64,000 nucleotides of DNA from Rhizobiales bacterium SYSU XM002 (GTDB taxonomy: Bacteria; Pseudomonadota; Alphaproteobacteria; Rhizobiales; Beijerinckiaceae), in NCBI GenBank assembly GCA_009846685.1, contig VWVY01000001.1, forward strand, positions 806,001-870,000, written 5' to 3'. The translations under genes and the position numbers were made by a program. The notes beneath the pieces were generated by a model. The model had not been told where the DNA came from and did not search any database. It worked only from the letters and a program-made list of their open reading frames with translations. Below are positions 43,167-52,804 of this stretch, one piece after another (the first letter of the stretch is position 1; every line of letters begins with the position of its first letter).

Positions 43167-43262
43167 GTCGATTGTTTCGGCCACGAATATTTAAATTGTT
43201 CGCTTTATGGTGCTGTCGATGGCCATACGGGCCAATCAGACAAAGGCCACGCAGGTCGCACC

Positions 43263-43667
43263 ATGCAGTCGGAACACCGAACCAGTCCGCGCGTTCGCAG
43301 CTTTCTGCGGGGCGAGATCATTCACTCGAATGGCTCGTCGAAGACTGAGTGCGTCGTGCGCGATCTTTCTGAAGGCGGCGCCCGTGTCGAAGCCCCCGCG
43401 ACCGTCACCGTGCCGGAGTTCTTCGAGCTTCACATTCCGCTGCGCAATGCTGTCTATCGCGCGCAGATCGTCTGGCAGCACGGCCAGGAACTCGGCCTTC
43501 AGTTCGCGAAGCCCGAGGCAAAAGGCGCCAGAATCCCGGACGAGAAGAGTTCCGACGTGAAACTCCGGATGCTGGAACTTGAAAACGAGGTCTCCAAACT
43601 CCGCGTCCAGCTCGCGGAAATGCGTCGTCTTGTCGAGCATGTCGTTGGCGACAGGATGACCGGTTGA
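43263..43667 (+). CDS. PilZ-domain protein with C-terminal coiled coil
   Basis: The 134-residue protein has a complete PilZ domain: RTSPR (RxxxR-type motif) near residue 6 and VVRDLSEGGARVEAP (D-x-S-x-x-G) near 40. The C-terminal 35 residues (LRMLELENEVSKLRVQLAEM) form a heptad-patterned coiled coil, probably for dimer formation. It should bind cyclic di-GMP. It is followed 53 bases later by another PilZ protein on the same strand. Confidence 0.9.
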   Translation: MQSEHRTSPRVRSFLRGEIIHSNGSSKTECVVRDLSEGGARVEAPATVTVPEFFELHIPLRNAVYRAQIVWQHGQELGLQFAKPEAKGARIPDEKSSDVKLRMLELENEVSKLRVQLAEMRRLVEHVVGDRMTG

Positions 43668-43720
43668 AGGACAACCGGCGAGAAGGATCAACCGCCGGAA
43701 AATCCCAGAAGGGAAAATCG

Positions 43721-43990
43721 ATGCAGAACAAGCGAGCCGAGCTCCGCAATCCCAGCTTTCTCCGTGCCGAGATCATCCTTGGAACGAACGTGCCGCCGGT
43801 TCCCGCCGAGGTGCACGATATCTCGGATCGCGGCATGCGGCTCGTGGTCGAGAAGCCGGAAGCCCTGCCGGGCGAATTCATGGTATCGATCCCGCGCCGT
43901 CGCCTGCGCGAATTCGTCGAGGTCGTGCGTCGCGATGAAGGTTCGGTCGGCGTGCGCGTCCAGCCCCTCAAACGCACCGCGATCGTCTGA
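43721..43990 (+). CDS. Small PilZ-domain protein
   Basis: From ATG 43721 (AGAAGGG eight bases upstream) the protein has 89 residues, a single PilZ domain. The RxxxR-like motif (KRAELRNPSFLR) and the D-x-S-x-x-G motif (VHDISDRGMRLVVE) are both present. It probably binds c-di-GMP. It follows another PilZ gene and may be co-transcribed with it; it ends two bases before the encoded CCA of the tRNA-Leu gene on the other strand. Confidence 0.9.
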   Translation: MQNKRAELRNPSFLRAEIILGTNVPPVPAEVHDISDRGMRLVVEKPEALPGEFMVSIPRRRLREFVEVVRRDEGSVGVRVQPLKRTAIV

Positions 43991-43991
43991 T

Positions 43992-44078
43992 TGGTGCGGA
44001 CGGCGGGGGTCGAACCCGCACAGCCTTGAGGCCGAGAGATTTTAAGTCTCTTGCGTCTACCGGTTTCGCCACGTCCGC
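43992..44078 (-). tRNA. tRNA-Leu (anticodon TAA)
   Basis: On the minus strand, acceptor stem GCGGACG/CGTCCGC closes a cloverleaf with the anticodon stem-loop AGAGACTTAAAATCTCT (anticodon TAA) and a long variable arm, as expected for class II tRNA-Leu. The T loop is TTCGACC. Discriminator A and CCA are encoded (43992-43995). Confidence 0.95.
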
Positions 44079-44120
44079 CGACCCGTCTCTGGCTACAGGG
44101 CCAGTCGACTTCCTGCAAGC

Positions 44121-45716
44121 TCAGATCATCGCCCGCATAGCGCGTGCGAGTTCCCCGGTGCCGACGTAATCCACCTTTCCGGACCCGAGAACCGGCACCG
44201 CACCGACCACCAACACCGCGCGCGGGATGAAGAGTTCGCTTGCTCCTTCAGCCTTGCCGTGCGCGAGCAGCGCGCCCCGGTCAGCGTCCGGCTGGTCCGT
44301 AACCAGCACGATCTGCTCGCCTTTCTTGGCATCCGGAATGGAAACGGCGACATGCGTGGCATCTGGCCAGCGCGCCGCCGCCATCGCCTCCACCGCCGCG
44401 AGACTGACCATCTCGCCGCCGATCTTGGCGAACCGCTTCGCGCGGCCACGGATGATGATTTCTCCCTGCGAACCGATAGCGACGATGTCACCGGTGTCGT
44501 GCCATTCGCTCGCCCGCGGCTGGAGCACGCCGGGCGCATCGGCGAGCATGTAGCCAAGCATCACGTTGTCGCCTTTGACATGCAGCCGCCCGCCTTCCTC
44601 GATACCCTCGACGCGGTCGAGCCGCCAGGTCACCCCCGGCAACGGCGGGCCGACACTGCCCGGAAGATTGTTGCCCGGGTGGTTGCAGGCGAGCACGGGC
44701 GAACATTCCGTGCAGCCATACCCTTCGACGATCGCCGCCTTGAGCCCGGACCAGAGGCGTCGTGTTTCCTCGCGCACCTTCTCTGCCCCGGAAACGACGA
44801 GCTTCACCCCGTCGAGATCCCCTGGCGCCGCCGCGCGGATATAGCCCGTCAGAAAGGTATCGGTGCCGAACAGCAACGTCGCGCCGGTCTCGCCGACCAG
44901 CTTCGGCACCTGCTTGTAGTGCAGCGGCGAGGGATAGAAAACGATCTTGAACCCCGCGAGCAGGCCGAACAGCGTACCTGCCGTCAATCCGAAGGAATGG
45001 AACGCCGGCAGCGGGTTGAAGACCGTTTCGCGCGGGGCGAAAAATTCCGTGCCGTAGGCGAAAATCTGCTGCGCATTGGCGATCAGGTTGCGGTGCGAAA
45101 GCACCACTCCCTTGGGTTCTCCCTCGGAACCGGAGGTAAAAAGGATCACAGCCGGATCCTCGGCGCTGGCTGTTGCACTTCGGGCGACCATCCCGGCAAA
45201 AAGGCTGCGCACCAGCCCGCCGATCTTGGCGGATGTACCTATACCCTTACGGATATCCTCAAGATAGACGATCCGGCACATCTCGCCGAGGCCCGCGACG
45301 ACCTCGTCAAGCTTCGCCGTATCGACGAAACGGCGCGAGGTGAGGATGGTCTGGAGCTGGGCCGTCCTGCAGGCCGAGCGCAGGTTCTTGAGCCCGGCAG
45401 TGAAGTTCAGCATCACCGGCACGCGGCCCTCGAACCAGAGGCCGAACAGTGTCACCGCCATGCCATTGACATTGGGCAGCAGGATGCCGATCCGACCGCC
45501 TTTCGGCGCGAGGGGAGCGAGCTGGCGCCCGAGCACCAGCGCGCCAAGCACCAACCGGTCAAAGGTCAGCGGGGAGCGTTCCGGATCCTCGAGCGCTTCG
45601 GCCTTGCCGCCGACGCGCTGCCGCGCGGCCAGGAGGGCCTCGGGAAGGTTGCGGAACGGACGCAGCGTGAAAGGCTTGCCCTGCCCTTCCTTGGGACTAT
45701 CGGCAAAACTGGACAT
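44121..45716 (-). CDS. AMP-forming acyl-CoA/acyl-ACP synthetase (Aas C-domain-like)
   Basis: The 531-residue enzyme has the adenylate-forming motifs: the P-loop VILFTSGSEGEPKGVVLSHR, FGLTAGTLFGLLAGF, GYGCTECSPVL and the hinge RAKRFAKIGGEMVSL. It resembles the C-terminal synthetase half of Aas, which loads fatty acids onto ACP for lysophospholipid repair, but the N-terminal acyltransferase domain is missing. Substrate length is unknown. I choose ATG 45716 (GGGGAAGAA upstream), as the longer frame adds a tail unrelated to the family. Confidence 0.88.
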   Translation of the reverse strand: MSSFADSPKEGQGKPFTLRPFRNLPEALLAARQRVGGKAEALEDPERSPLTFDRLVLGALVLGRQLAPLAPKGGRIGILLPNVNGMAVTLFGLWFEGRVPVMLNFTAGLKNLRSACRTAQLQTILTSRRFVDTAKLDEVVAGLGEMCRIVYLEDIRKGIGTSAKIGGLVRSLFAGMVARSATASAEDPAVILFTSGSEGEPKGVVLSHRNLIANAQQIFAYGTEFFAPRETVFNPLPAFHSFGLTAGTLFGLLAGFKIVFYPSPLHYKQVPKLVGETGATLLFGTDTFLTGYIRAAAPGDLDGVKLVVSGAEKVREETRRLWSGLKAAIVEGYGCTECSPVLACNHPGNNLPGSVGPPLPGVTWRLDRVEGIEEGGRLHVKGDNVMLGYMLADAPGVLQPRASEWHDTGDIVAIGSQGEIIIRGRAKRFAKIGGEMVSLAAVEAMAAARWPDATHVAVSIPDAKKGEQIVLVTDQPDADRGALLAHGKAEGASELFIPRAVLVVGAVPVLGSGKVDYVGTGELARAMRAMI

Positions 45717-45775
45717 TTCTTCCCCGTTTTCCGTCAATGATGACGGGAAAGCAGGACCCTGTCCACGGGTTCGAT

Positions 45776-46306
45776 TCAGCCCTCTGCACCATCCCTGATC
45801 GGAGACTGAAACGCGAGGCCCATATCCCACGGGAAATAGATCCAGGTGTCCTGGCTCACTTCAGTCACAAAGGTATCGACCAGCGGCCGCCCCTGCGGCT
45901 TTGCGTAGACGGTGGCGAAATGCGCCTTCGGCAGCATGTCGCGCACGACACGCGCCGTTTTGCCGGTATCGACGAGATCATCGACGATCAGCACGCCCTT
46001 GCCGCCATCTGTGCCGACAATCAGGCTGTCGATACCCTTGATGACCTTCAACCCGCCTTGATCCTTGTAGTTGTGATACGAGGCGATGCAAACCGTGTCG
46101 ATCATGCGGATTTCGAGTTCGCGGGCGATGATCGCCGCCGGGACGAGCCCGCCACGGGTGATGCACACCAACGCTTCAAAGGGGCCTGAAGCCGCCAGCC
46201 GCCACGCGAGCGCGCGCGCATCGCGGTGGAATTGATCCCACGACACCGGGAAGGCCTTGTCCGGCAACGGCTTGACTCGTGTTTCCTTCTTGGGGGTTTC
46301 AGACAT
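45776..46306 (-). CDS. gpt: Xanthine phosphoribosyltransferase
   Basis: The 176-residue protein is a type I phosphoribosyltransferase with the PRPP-binding motif [17 protein letters not shown] at about residues 105-121 and the upstream [16 protein letters not shown]. The length and the FPWDMGL segment match Gpt/XPRT, which salvages xanthine and guanine. It sits 33 bases after the CinA-like gene on the same strand and before the acyl synthetase. Confidence 0.9.
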   Translation of the reverse strand: MSETPKKETRVKPLPDKAFPVSWDQFHRDARALAWRLAASGPFEALVCITRGGLVPAAIIARELEIRMIDTVCIASYHNYKDQGGLKVIKGIDSLIVGTDGGKGVLIVDDLVDTGKTARVVRDMLPKAHFATVYAKPQGRPLVDTFVTEVSQDTWIYFPWDMGLAFQSPIRDGAEG

Positions 46307-46339
46307 GGAAGCCTCGTTTCTTGAACCGGTTTTATTGCT

Positions 46340-47092
46340 TCAGATCGGCGCCTTGTCGGACTTCAGCCCGCCAAGAAAGCAGCTCACGGCCGTCTTCGCG
46401 GCATCAATCAGCACCGCATCCTTGCCCCGGAGCACGATCTGGTTCTGGAAGCGCCCTTCACGGAACGACGGGTAGGAGCCGATGGAGACACCGGGATGCG
46501 CCTTGGCCACCTCGGCCAGACCTGCTGCGTAGACACCTTCCGGCAACCCGCCCGCATCGACTGTCTCGGCGAGCATCCTGGTCCCGGTCGCGAGCGTCGG
46601 CGCGATATTGTCGAGCATCGCCTGCATGATCGAGGGCACACCTGCCATCACGATAACATTGCCGACGCGGAAACCCGGTGCCTTGGAAATCGGATTCTCG
46701 ATGAGATCGGCACCGGCGGGAATGCGCGCCATGCGCAAGCGGGATTCGTTGAGATCTTCCGGCTGGTAGCGCTCGCGCAGCATCGCCAGCGCGCGCGGAT
46801 CATGATCGATCGAAACGCCGAACGCCTTGGCGATGCAGTCGGCGGTGATGTCATCATGTGTGGGGCCGATGCCGCCGGTCGTGAAGAGATAAGTATAACG
46901 CGCGCGGAGGGCGTTGACCGCAGCGACAATCTCAGCCTCGTCATCCGGCACAACGCGGACCTCGCGCAGGTCGATGCCGATGTTGGTGAGGTATTCGGCG
47001 ATATAGCCAATATTCTTATCCTTGGTCCGTCCGGACAGGATCTCGTCGCCGATAACGAGAATGGCGGCCGTGATGTCGGCACGCTCTGCCAT
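46340..47092 (-). CDS. CinA-like molybdopterin-binding domain protein
   Basis: The 250-residue protein has the MoCF-type domain of CinA/competence-damage inducible protein A (ITAAILVIGDEILSGRTKDK, LFTTGGIGPTHDDITADCIA, IVMAGVPSIMQAMLDNIAPT). There is no C-terminal deamidase domain, so it is the short CinA form; its function in bacteria (nucleotide or NAD-derivative turnover) is unsettled. The ATG at 47092 overlaps the stop of the preceding FkbM gene, so translation is coupled. Confidence 0.88.
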   Translation of the reverse strand: MAERADITAAILVIGDEILSGRTKDKNIGYIAEYLTNIGIDLREVRVVPDDEAEIVAAVNALRARYTYLFTTGGIGPTHDDITADCIAKAFGVSIDHDPRALAMLRERYQPEDLNESRLRMARIPAGADLIENPISKAPGFRVGNVIVMAGVPSIMQAMLDNIAPTLATGTRMLAETVDAGGLPEGVYAAGLAEVAKAHPGVSIGSYPSFREGRFQNQIVLRGKDAVLIDAAKTAVSCFLGGLKSDKAPI

Positions 47093-48060
47093 CACTTGCG
47101 CTCCAGGAGGTGGTTGTTGCGCGTGCCGCCGATGCTGACATAGCCCCGCTCCGCAAGGAACCCGAGCAGGTCGAGCCCCCAGCGCCCCTCGCCGCGCTCG
47201 ACGATGATGAGCTTCGGCCACAGCGTTTCAGGAGCATCCGTGAAATAGCGCTTCAGGATCAGATCTTCGGCACCTTCGACGTCGAGCTTCATCGCATCGA
47301 CATGGTCGAAGCCCTCATCCTCGACGATGCCCAGCAGCGTCCGTGCCGGAACGCGCACCTGGCGCACGTTGTCGGCGCTGACGATCTTGACGCTCGCCTC
47401 ACCCTTGTTGCGCGGATCGAGGAATAGAGTCAGTTCCCCGTCGCGATCCGCGACGGCAACCGCAAGCGCCTTGATGTTCCCGAACGGGTTGATGCGGATG
47501 TTGTAGATCAGCCGCTCGAAGATTTCCGGCTGTGGCTCGAAGGCGATGACGCGCGCGTCAGGCCCGGCTTTCGCCGCCACGGCCAGCGAATATCCGCCGA
47601 TGTTGGCGCCGATATCAAGAAACACGAACTTCGGATGAAGGCGCGAGATCAGCAGGTCGCGTTCGGTCTCGTCGAAATCGCGCGGTGCAAACAGAATGCG
47701 CTTCTCGCACACATTGTTGTAGGGGTGCAGCCGGAACCGGGCTCCGAGTGACTCGGCGTCTACCGGCTTGCCATTCAGCAGGGAAATCGCGATGCGCCGG
47801 AGCAGAAACCCGACGCGCTTACCGATCCAGTTGCGCGGAAGTGCCCGCGTCCAGCCGATCAGGATGCCGACAAGACCAGTCGCGGCATGGCTGCCATAGG
47901 AGGATGACTCGCTGTTCAAAGCCTGCTCGTTCGCCGTTTCATAGAGTGGAGGGTAAGAAGTGGAGGGCCATGTCCTTAGCGAGCCCCGGCAAAAAAAGCG
48001 AGTGTTCTGCGCGTGAAGGCGAGCCGCCAGACTGCAATTGCTTTGGAAACCCCGCTTCAC
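47092..48060 (-). CDS. FkbM-family methyltransferase
   Basis: The protein, up to 322 residues, has the FkbM SAM-methyltransferase domain: FVFLDIGANIGGYSLAVAAK, ARVIAFEPQPEIFERL, then DAMKLDVEGAEDLILKRYF. The family methylates sugars and polyketide or surface-glycan hydroxyls. The N-terminal 90 residues are poorly conserved, with a hydrophobic segment (AATGLVGILIGW). I keep GTG 48060 (AAGGGG 11 bases upstream), but the start is uncertain and a TTG near 47918 is an alternative. It is divergent from map and overlaps the CinA-like start by one base. Confidence 0.8.
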   Translation of the reverse strand: MKRGFQSNCSLAARLHAQNTRFFCRGSLRTWPSTSYPPLYETANEQALNSESSSYGSHAATGLVGILIGWTRALPRNWIGKRVGFLLRRIAISLLNGKPVDAESLGARFRLHPYNNVCEKRILFAPRDFDETERDLLISRLHPKFVFLDIGANIGGYSLAVAAKAGPDARVIAFEPQPEIFERLIYNIRINPFGNIKALAVAVADRDGELTLFLDPRNKGEASVKIVSADNVRQVRVPARTLLGIVEDEGFDHVDAMKLDVEGAEDLILKRYFTDAPETLWPKLIIVERGEGRWGLDLLGFLAERGYVSIGGTRNNHLLERK

Positions 48061-48144
48061 CCGTCAATGCCCCTTGGAGGAAACGCGCCGAGCCGCTACA
48101 TCAGAACCGATGAGCCGGCGCGCCGGCATCAGGACTTGAGGATG

Positions 48145-48981
48145 ATGAACGACGCCGCCGCCGAAACCGTCACGCGCCGCCAGCCGGGTACGATCAAGCT
48201 GCATGGACCCGAGGCTTTCGAGGGCATGCGCAAGGCCGGCCGGCTGACTGCGGAAGCGCTCGACATGATCGCAGGACTCGTCAAGCCGGGCGTGACGACC
48301 GATGCCATCGACCGCGCGGCCTTCGAATTCGCGATGGATCACGGCGCCTATCCGGCCACACTCTACTATCGTGGTTATCCCCGCTCCTGCTGCACCTCGA
48401 TCAACGAGGTCGTCTGCCACGGCATTCCCAATGAAAAGCCGCTGAAGGAAGGCGATATCGTCAATATCGACGTGACGTTGATCGTCGATGGCTGGCATGG
48501 AGATTCGAGCCGGATGTATGCCGTGGGCGAGATCAAGCCCTTCGCCATGCGCCTTCTCGCGATTACGCACGAAAGCCTCGAACGCGGCATCGCCGCCGCG
48601 CGACCGGGCGCGACCACAGGCCATATCGGCGAGGCGATCCAGCGTTATGCGGAAAGCGAACGCTGCTCGGTTGTCCGTGATTTCTGCGGCCACGGCCTCG
48701 GCCGCCTTTTCCACGACGAGCCCAACATCCTGCACTACGGCCGCGCCGGCGAGGGTGTCGAGCTGCGGCCGGGGATGTTTTTCACCATCGAGCCAATGAT
48801 CAACCTCGGCCGCCCTCAGGTGAAGATCAAGAATGACGGCTGGACGGCCGTCACGCGCGATCGGTCGCTCTCGGCCCAGTTCGAGCACACAATCGGCATC
48901 ACCGAGACGGGCTGCGAGGTCTTTACGCGCTCGCCGAAAGGGCTCGACTTCCCGAGCCGCCCCTCCGCCCCCCTCACGTGA
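48145..48981 (+). CDS. map: Type I methionine aminopeptidase
   Basis: The 278-residue enzyme removes N-terminal methionine from new proteins. The metal-binding core is visible: [40 protein letters not shown]-like metal region, [13 protein letters not shown] and [15 protein letters not shown] choose ATG 48145, which has GAGG four bases upstream, over the adjacent ATG 48142. It runs into radC after ten bases, a neighbour order seen widely in Hyphomicrobiales. Confidence 0.95.
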   Translation: MNDAAAETVTRRQPGTIKLHGPEAFEGMRKAGRLTAEALDMIAGLVKPGVTTDAIDRAAFEFAMDHGAYPATLYYRGYPRSCCTSINEVVCHGIPNEKPLKEGDIVNIDVTLIVDGWHGDSSRMYAVGEIKPFAMRLLAITHESLERGIAAARPGATTGHIGEAIQRYAESERCSVVRDFCGHGLGRLFHDEPNILHYGRAGEGVELRPGMFFTIEPMINLGRPQVKIKNDGWTAVTRDRSLSAQFEHTIGITETGCEVFTRSPKGLDFPSRPSAPLT

Positions 48982-48991
48982 CCGTTTCGCC

Positions 48992-49729
48992 GTGACGGAT
49001 GAGCCCAGCCCCTCCCCCAAACGCAGGCCCACACGGCCCATCGTCAAGGGAATGGCCGAGGCGCCGCATTATCTGGGGCATCGGTCTCGACTGCGCGACC
49101 GGTTCGCGCAGTCACCGGAGGCCCTGCCGGATTACGAATTACTGGAACTGGTCCTGTTCCGCTCGATCGCGCGCGGGGACGTCAAGGGCATCGCCAAGGC
49201 TTTGATCGCGCGGTTCGGCACTTTCGCCGAGGTCGTGGCGGCGCCGGTGGAACTGCTTCAGGAGGTCAAGGGCGTCGGCCCCGCCATCGTCCACGACCTC
49301 AAGCTTGTCGAGCAGGCGTCACGCCGCGTCGCGATCGGCGCCGTGCGCAACCGGCAGGTGTTGAGCTCCTATGCCCATGTGGTCGAGTATTGCCGCACCG
49401 CAATGGCCTTTGCCGAACGCGAGGAATTTCGTCTGCTGTTCCTCGACAAGAAGAACGGCCTTATCGGCGACGAGGTGATGCACAAGGGGACGGTCGATCA
49501 CACGCCGGTCTATCCGCGCGAGATCGTCCGCCGCGCCTTGCAACTCAACGCCTCGGCGGTAATCCTTGTCCACAACCATCCCTCGGGCGACCCGGCACCG
49601 TCGCGGGCGGATATCGAGATGACCAACGAGATCGTCGCCCTCGCCGAGCCGCTCGGGATCGTTGTGCATGATCACCTGATCGTGGGGCGCAAAGGTCATT
49701 CGAGTTTCAGGGCGCTCGGCCTGATCTGA
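48992..49729 (+). CDS. radC: RadC-family JAMM-domain protein
   Basis: The 245-residue protein has an N-terminal helix-hairpin-helix region ([20 protein letters not shown]) and the JAMM metal motif [18 protein letters not shown], the hallmark of RadC/MPN+ proteins. Despite the historical name, its role in DNA repair is unproven. The start is uncertain: GTG 48992, ten bases after map, gives a normal length, while ATG 49052 is possible. It is co-transcribed with map. Confidence 0.9.
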   Translation: MTDEPSPSPKRRPTRPIVKGMAEAPHYLGHRSRLRDRFAQSPEALPDYELLELVLFRSIARGDVKGIAKALIARFGTFAEVVAAPVELLQEVKGVGPAIVHDLKLVEQASRRVAIGAVRNRQVLSSYAHVVEYCRTAMAFAEREEFRLLFLDKKNGLIGDEVMHKGTVDHTPVYPREIVRRALQLNASAVILVHNHPSGDPAPSRADIEMTNEIVALAEPLGIVVHDHLIVGRKGHSSFRALGLI

Positions 49730-49868
49730 TTGCCGCCAACAAGCGCACCGCAATGCTGCCGCTTGAAAATACTGGGATTCCTCGAACCGTTCTCCGCAAA
49801 TGAAACCAGCTATCAACTTTCTTAGTTCACCATGATGCATACCGAGTATCGCGTCAAAGAGTGTAAGA

Positions 49869-52013
49869 ATGCAGATTGTGCCGGCCCGAGCGAAGAAAGC
49901 GCAGGGCGCCTCACTCTCCATTGTTCCGATTTTCCTACTGGTGCTCAGCGTCATGGCATCGATGGCGCTCGTTGCGCAGCGCGCTGCCACGCGTCAGGAG
50001 CAATTCGAGCTGACTCGGGAAAAACATCAGTTATCACAGTCTCTTAGCTTTGAGTCCGAAAACCTATTGGCCAACGTCGCCCGCGACGATACACTCGGCA
50101 ACCTCTTCCAGCATCAGCGCAATCCGGCGCTGGCAGAGGCCCAGCTCGTCGGCCTCAACACCCGCACGACGCTCGATTTTTCCGCATTAGTCGACAAGAC
50201 CAGTGGTCAGGTCATCGCCGAGGCGGGCGATTCCGATACGGCAGCGCAGCGCAAGGCGCTCATTGTCGAACTGATTGAAAGTTCGCGCATGCGCGGGGTC
50301 AGCCAGGCGACGCTCGGCATCGGGCGCGAGGCGCGCATTGTACACGATGGGAGTTCAGTCCTTTCGCTCATTGCCGTTCCGATCGGTCGGAACATGGTTC
50401 TTGTCGGCACCAAGGCCTTCACACCCATCATGCTCCGACGGCTCTCGACCATGCTGTCCGTGCCGGACCTGCGTGTATTCAAAGGGCTTGTGCTGCAGGA
50501 AACGAGTTATGTCGTCCAGCCCCTCGGCAGCCAACCGCCGCTGTCCCTGATATGGACGCCCAGTCGCAAGGCTGCGGAGACGCTGGCCGATCTGGCATTT
50601 TTCGGCCTGATCGCCTCGCTCGCCGTCGCCGCGATCGCCGTGCTGGTCTTCAAACGGATCCGGGCTTCGACGGAGGCGATCCTTGTCCGAGAAGCCAAGG
50701 CCAGCCACGAGGCGAGGCATGATCCCTTGTCGGGCCTGCCGAACCGCGCTGTCTTCTGCGAACTGCTGGCTGACAATATCGAGGACCTTCCGCATCGCGA
50801 TTCCTCCATTGCCGTCCTGCTGCTCGATCTCGACAAGTTCAAGGATGTCAACGACACCTATGGTCATGCCGCCGGCGACAAGGTGATCATCGATTTCGGC
50901 AATCGTGTCCGGTCACTGCTGCGCCAGACCGATGTCATCGCCCGCCTTGGCGGCGACGAATTCGCCGTGATGCAGATGGGCATTCATACCCATATGGAGA
51001 CGACCCGCCTCGCGCAGGCGATTATCGACGCGGCAAACCGCCCGTTCACGATGGACGGCGCCACGATGCGCATCGGCGTCACGGTCGGCATTTCCTTCGC
51101 ACCCGATGACGGCATGGATGTCGCCACCATCCTGCGCGCCGCCGACACCGCGCTCTATCGCGCCAAGAACGAGGGCCGCAATCGCTTCGCGCTCTACGAA
51201 CACCGGATGACCGAGGCGGAGCGCATCCGCAAACTGGTGGATGACGAGTTGCGCGGCGCGATCGAACGCGAGGAACTCACACTCGTCTACCAGCCGCAAG
51301 TTCATGCCGATTCCGGCCGGATCGCCAGCGTCGAGGCCCTGGTGCGCTGGCGCCATCCGGTGCACGGCCTCATCTCCCCCGCGACCTTCATTTCCGCCGC
51401 CGAGGAGCGCGGGTTGATCGTTCCGCTCGGCGATTGGGTGATGCGGCGCGCCTGCCGCGACGCCGCGCGTTGGCCCGGCCTGCGCGTCGGCGTCAACGTG
51501 TCGGCGATCCAGTTCCGCCAGTCGCATTTTCCGGAAAACGTGGCCACGATCATCCGCGAGGCCAATCTCGAACCGCACCGGCTCGAACTGGAACTGACGG
51601 AAGGCGTGCTCGTCGAGGACGCGGATCAGGCGGAAGCCGCCATGATGGAGTTGCGGGCAATCGGCGTGAAGCTCGCGCTCGATGATTTCGGCACGGGCTA
51701 TTCCTCGCTGATCTATCTGCGGCGTTTCGCGTTCGACAAGATCAAGATCGACAAGTCCTTCCTCGATTCGATGGAAGCGACCGGTGAAAGCGCGATCCTC
51801 GTGCATTCCGTGGTCCATCTCGGTCGCGCGCTTGGCCTCGAGGTGACGGCGGAGGGCGTGGAGAACGAGGACCAGCGGCGCTTCCTGCAGGCGGTCGGTT
51901 GCCACTACCTACAGGGTTACCTGTTCTCGAAGCCTGTTTCCGCCGAAGCCATCGACGAGATGCTCAAGGCCGAGCGTGACCAGTCCGCGCTCGCCTCGCC
52001 CGACGCTGCGTAA
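49869..52013 (+). CDS. Membrane-bound GGDEF-EAL protein (diguanylate cyclase/phosphodiesterase)
   Basis: The 714-residue protein has two membrane helices (about residues 16-36 and 239-262) around a periplasmic sensor domain. The GGDEF motif is intact at residues 361-365, with an I-site (RQTD) five residues before it, so product inhibition is likely. The EAL domain keeps the catalytic EALVRW (Glu489), DDFGTGYSSL, IKIDKSFL and AEGVENE, so it should also be able to break down c-di-GMP. Which activity dominates cannot be told. It follows radC by about 140 bases and should respond to a periplasmic signal. Confidence 0.93.
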   Translation: MQIVPARAKKAQGASLSIVPIFLLVLSVMASMALVAQRAATRQEQFELTREKHQLSQSLSFESENLLANVARDDTLGNLFQHQRNPALAEAQLVGLNTRTTLDFSALVDKTSGQVIAEAGDSDTAAQRKALIVELIESSRMRGVSQATLGIGREARIVHDGSSVLSLIAVPIGRNMVLVGTKAFTPIMLRRLSTMLSVPDLRVFKGLVLQETSYVVQPLGSQPPLSLIWTPSRKAAETLADLAFFGLIASLAVAAIAVLVFKRIRASTEAILVREAKASHEARHDPLSGLPNRAVFCELLADNIEDLPHRDSSIAVLLLDLDKFKDVNDTYGHAAGDKVIIDFGNRVRSLLRQTDVIARLGGDEFAVMQMGIHTHMETTRLAQAIIDAANRPFTMDGATMRIGVTVGISFAPDDGMDVATILRAADTALYRAKNEGRNRFALYEHRMTEAERIRKLVDDELRGAIEREELTLVYQPQVHADSGRIASVEALVRWRHPVHGLISPATFISAAEERGLIVPLGDWVMRRACRDAARWPGLRVGVNVSAIQFRQSHFPENVATIIREANLEPHRLELELTEGVLVEDADQAEAAMMELRAIGVKLALDDFGTGYSSLIYLRRFAFDKIKIDKSFLDSMEATGESAILVHSVVHLGRALGLEVTAEGVENEDQRRFLQAVGCHYLQGYLFSKPVSAEAIDEMLKAERDQSALASPDAA

Positions 52014-52022
52014 CGTCTCGCG

Positions 52023-52652
52023 TCAGGCCATTCCGAAAAGAGAAGCGAAGAACCGGAACACCGGCTTGAGGATCGCGTAGGTCAGCCCGACGGTAAAGAT
52101 CAGCGCGAAAATCGTGGCGACGACCCCCGCGATCACGAAAACCCCGTCGCGTTCCGCAAGCGCGAGCCCGAAGAGGATCACAGCGATTCCCGGCGGGATA
52201 CCTCCGAAAAACGGGATCGGGGACATTAAGGCGATCGCCAGCAGCAGCAGCAGTGCACCAAGGACGCGCTGACCGGCTGTACCGGTCAGGATCAGCAGTC
52301 GCGGGCGCATGATGCGTTCAAACCAGCGCAACGTGCCTTCCGAACGTTCGAGCACTCTTTGCAGGTTCTTCCGGCTGATGCGTCGCTCGCCAAGCCAGGC
52401 CGGCAGGACGAGGCTCTCCTTGCCGAGCAGCATCTGGAAAGCGACGACCCCGACAACAACCCCGCACAGGATCGGGAGGCCGGGCACGGGCAGGAGGTTC
52501 GGCAGACCAAAAAGAACGAGAACGATACCGAACGACCGTTTGCCAAGGAGCGCAACGATCTCGCCAAGCTGGGGAAAGGGCTCGTCCATCCCACCTTGTT
52601 CGCGAACGGACTCGGCGAGGACGTCGGCGATGCGGGCCGAAAAAGGCTTCAT
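52023..52652 (-). CDS. exoD: ExoD-family membrane protein
   Basis: The 209-residue membrane protein matches ExoD (PF06055): a charged N-terminus (FSARIADVLAESVREQGGMD), FGLPNLLPVPGLPILCG, the basic loop RRISRKNLQRVLERSEG, and two to three C-terminal helices (MSPIPFFGGIPPGIAVILFG). ExoD was first found in rhizobia as needed for normal exopolysaccharide production and survival in alkali. It is convergent with the GGDEF-EAL gene, nine bases apart. Confidence 0.88.
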   Translation of the reverse strand: MKPFSARIADVLAESVREQGGMDEPFPQLGEIVALLGKRSFGIVLVLFGLPNLLPVPGLPILCGVVVGVVAFQMLLGKESLVLPAWLGERRISRKNLQRVLERSEGTLRWFERIMRPRLLILTGTAGQRVLGALLLLLAIALMSPIPFFGGIPPGIAVILFGLALAERDGVFVIAGVVATIFALIFTVGLTYAILKPVFRFFASLFGMA

Positions 52653-52804
52653 GTTACGATACGGTTCCTTCCGGCCTAGTGCGGCCTAGATAACGCATAG
52701 CTCCGAGCGAGGGAAGGGTTCGACGAAAGAATTACGGACGATTCGCCCGCACAATCTTCAGTTGCTGGCAAAGGAATCCATTCCGCTATTCCCTTGAAAG
52801 AGGA

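Noticed and set aside
41253-43184. A 643-codon open frame on the minus strand
   Set aside because: It lies opposite the FAD monooxygenase and DMT transporter, which are clear; no motif is seen in the antisense frame.
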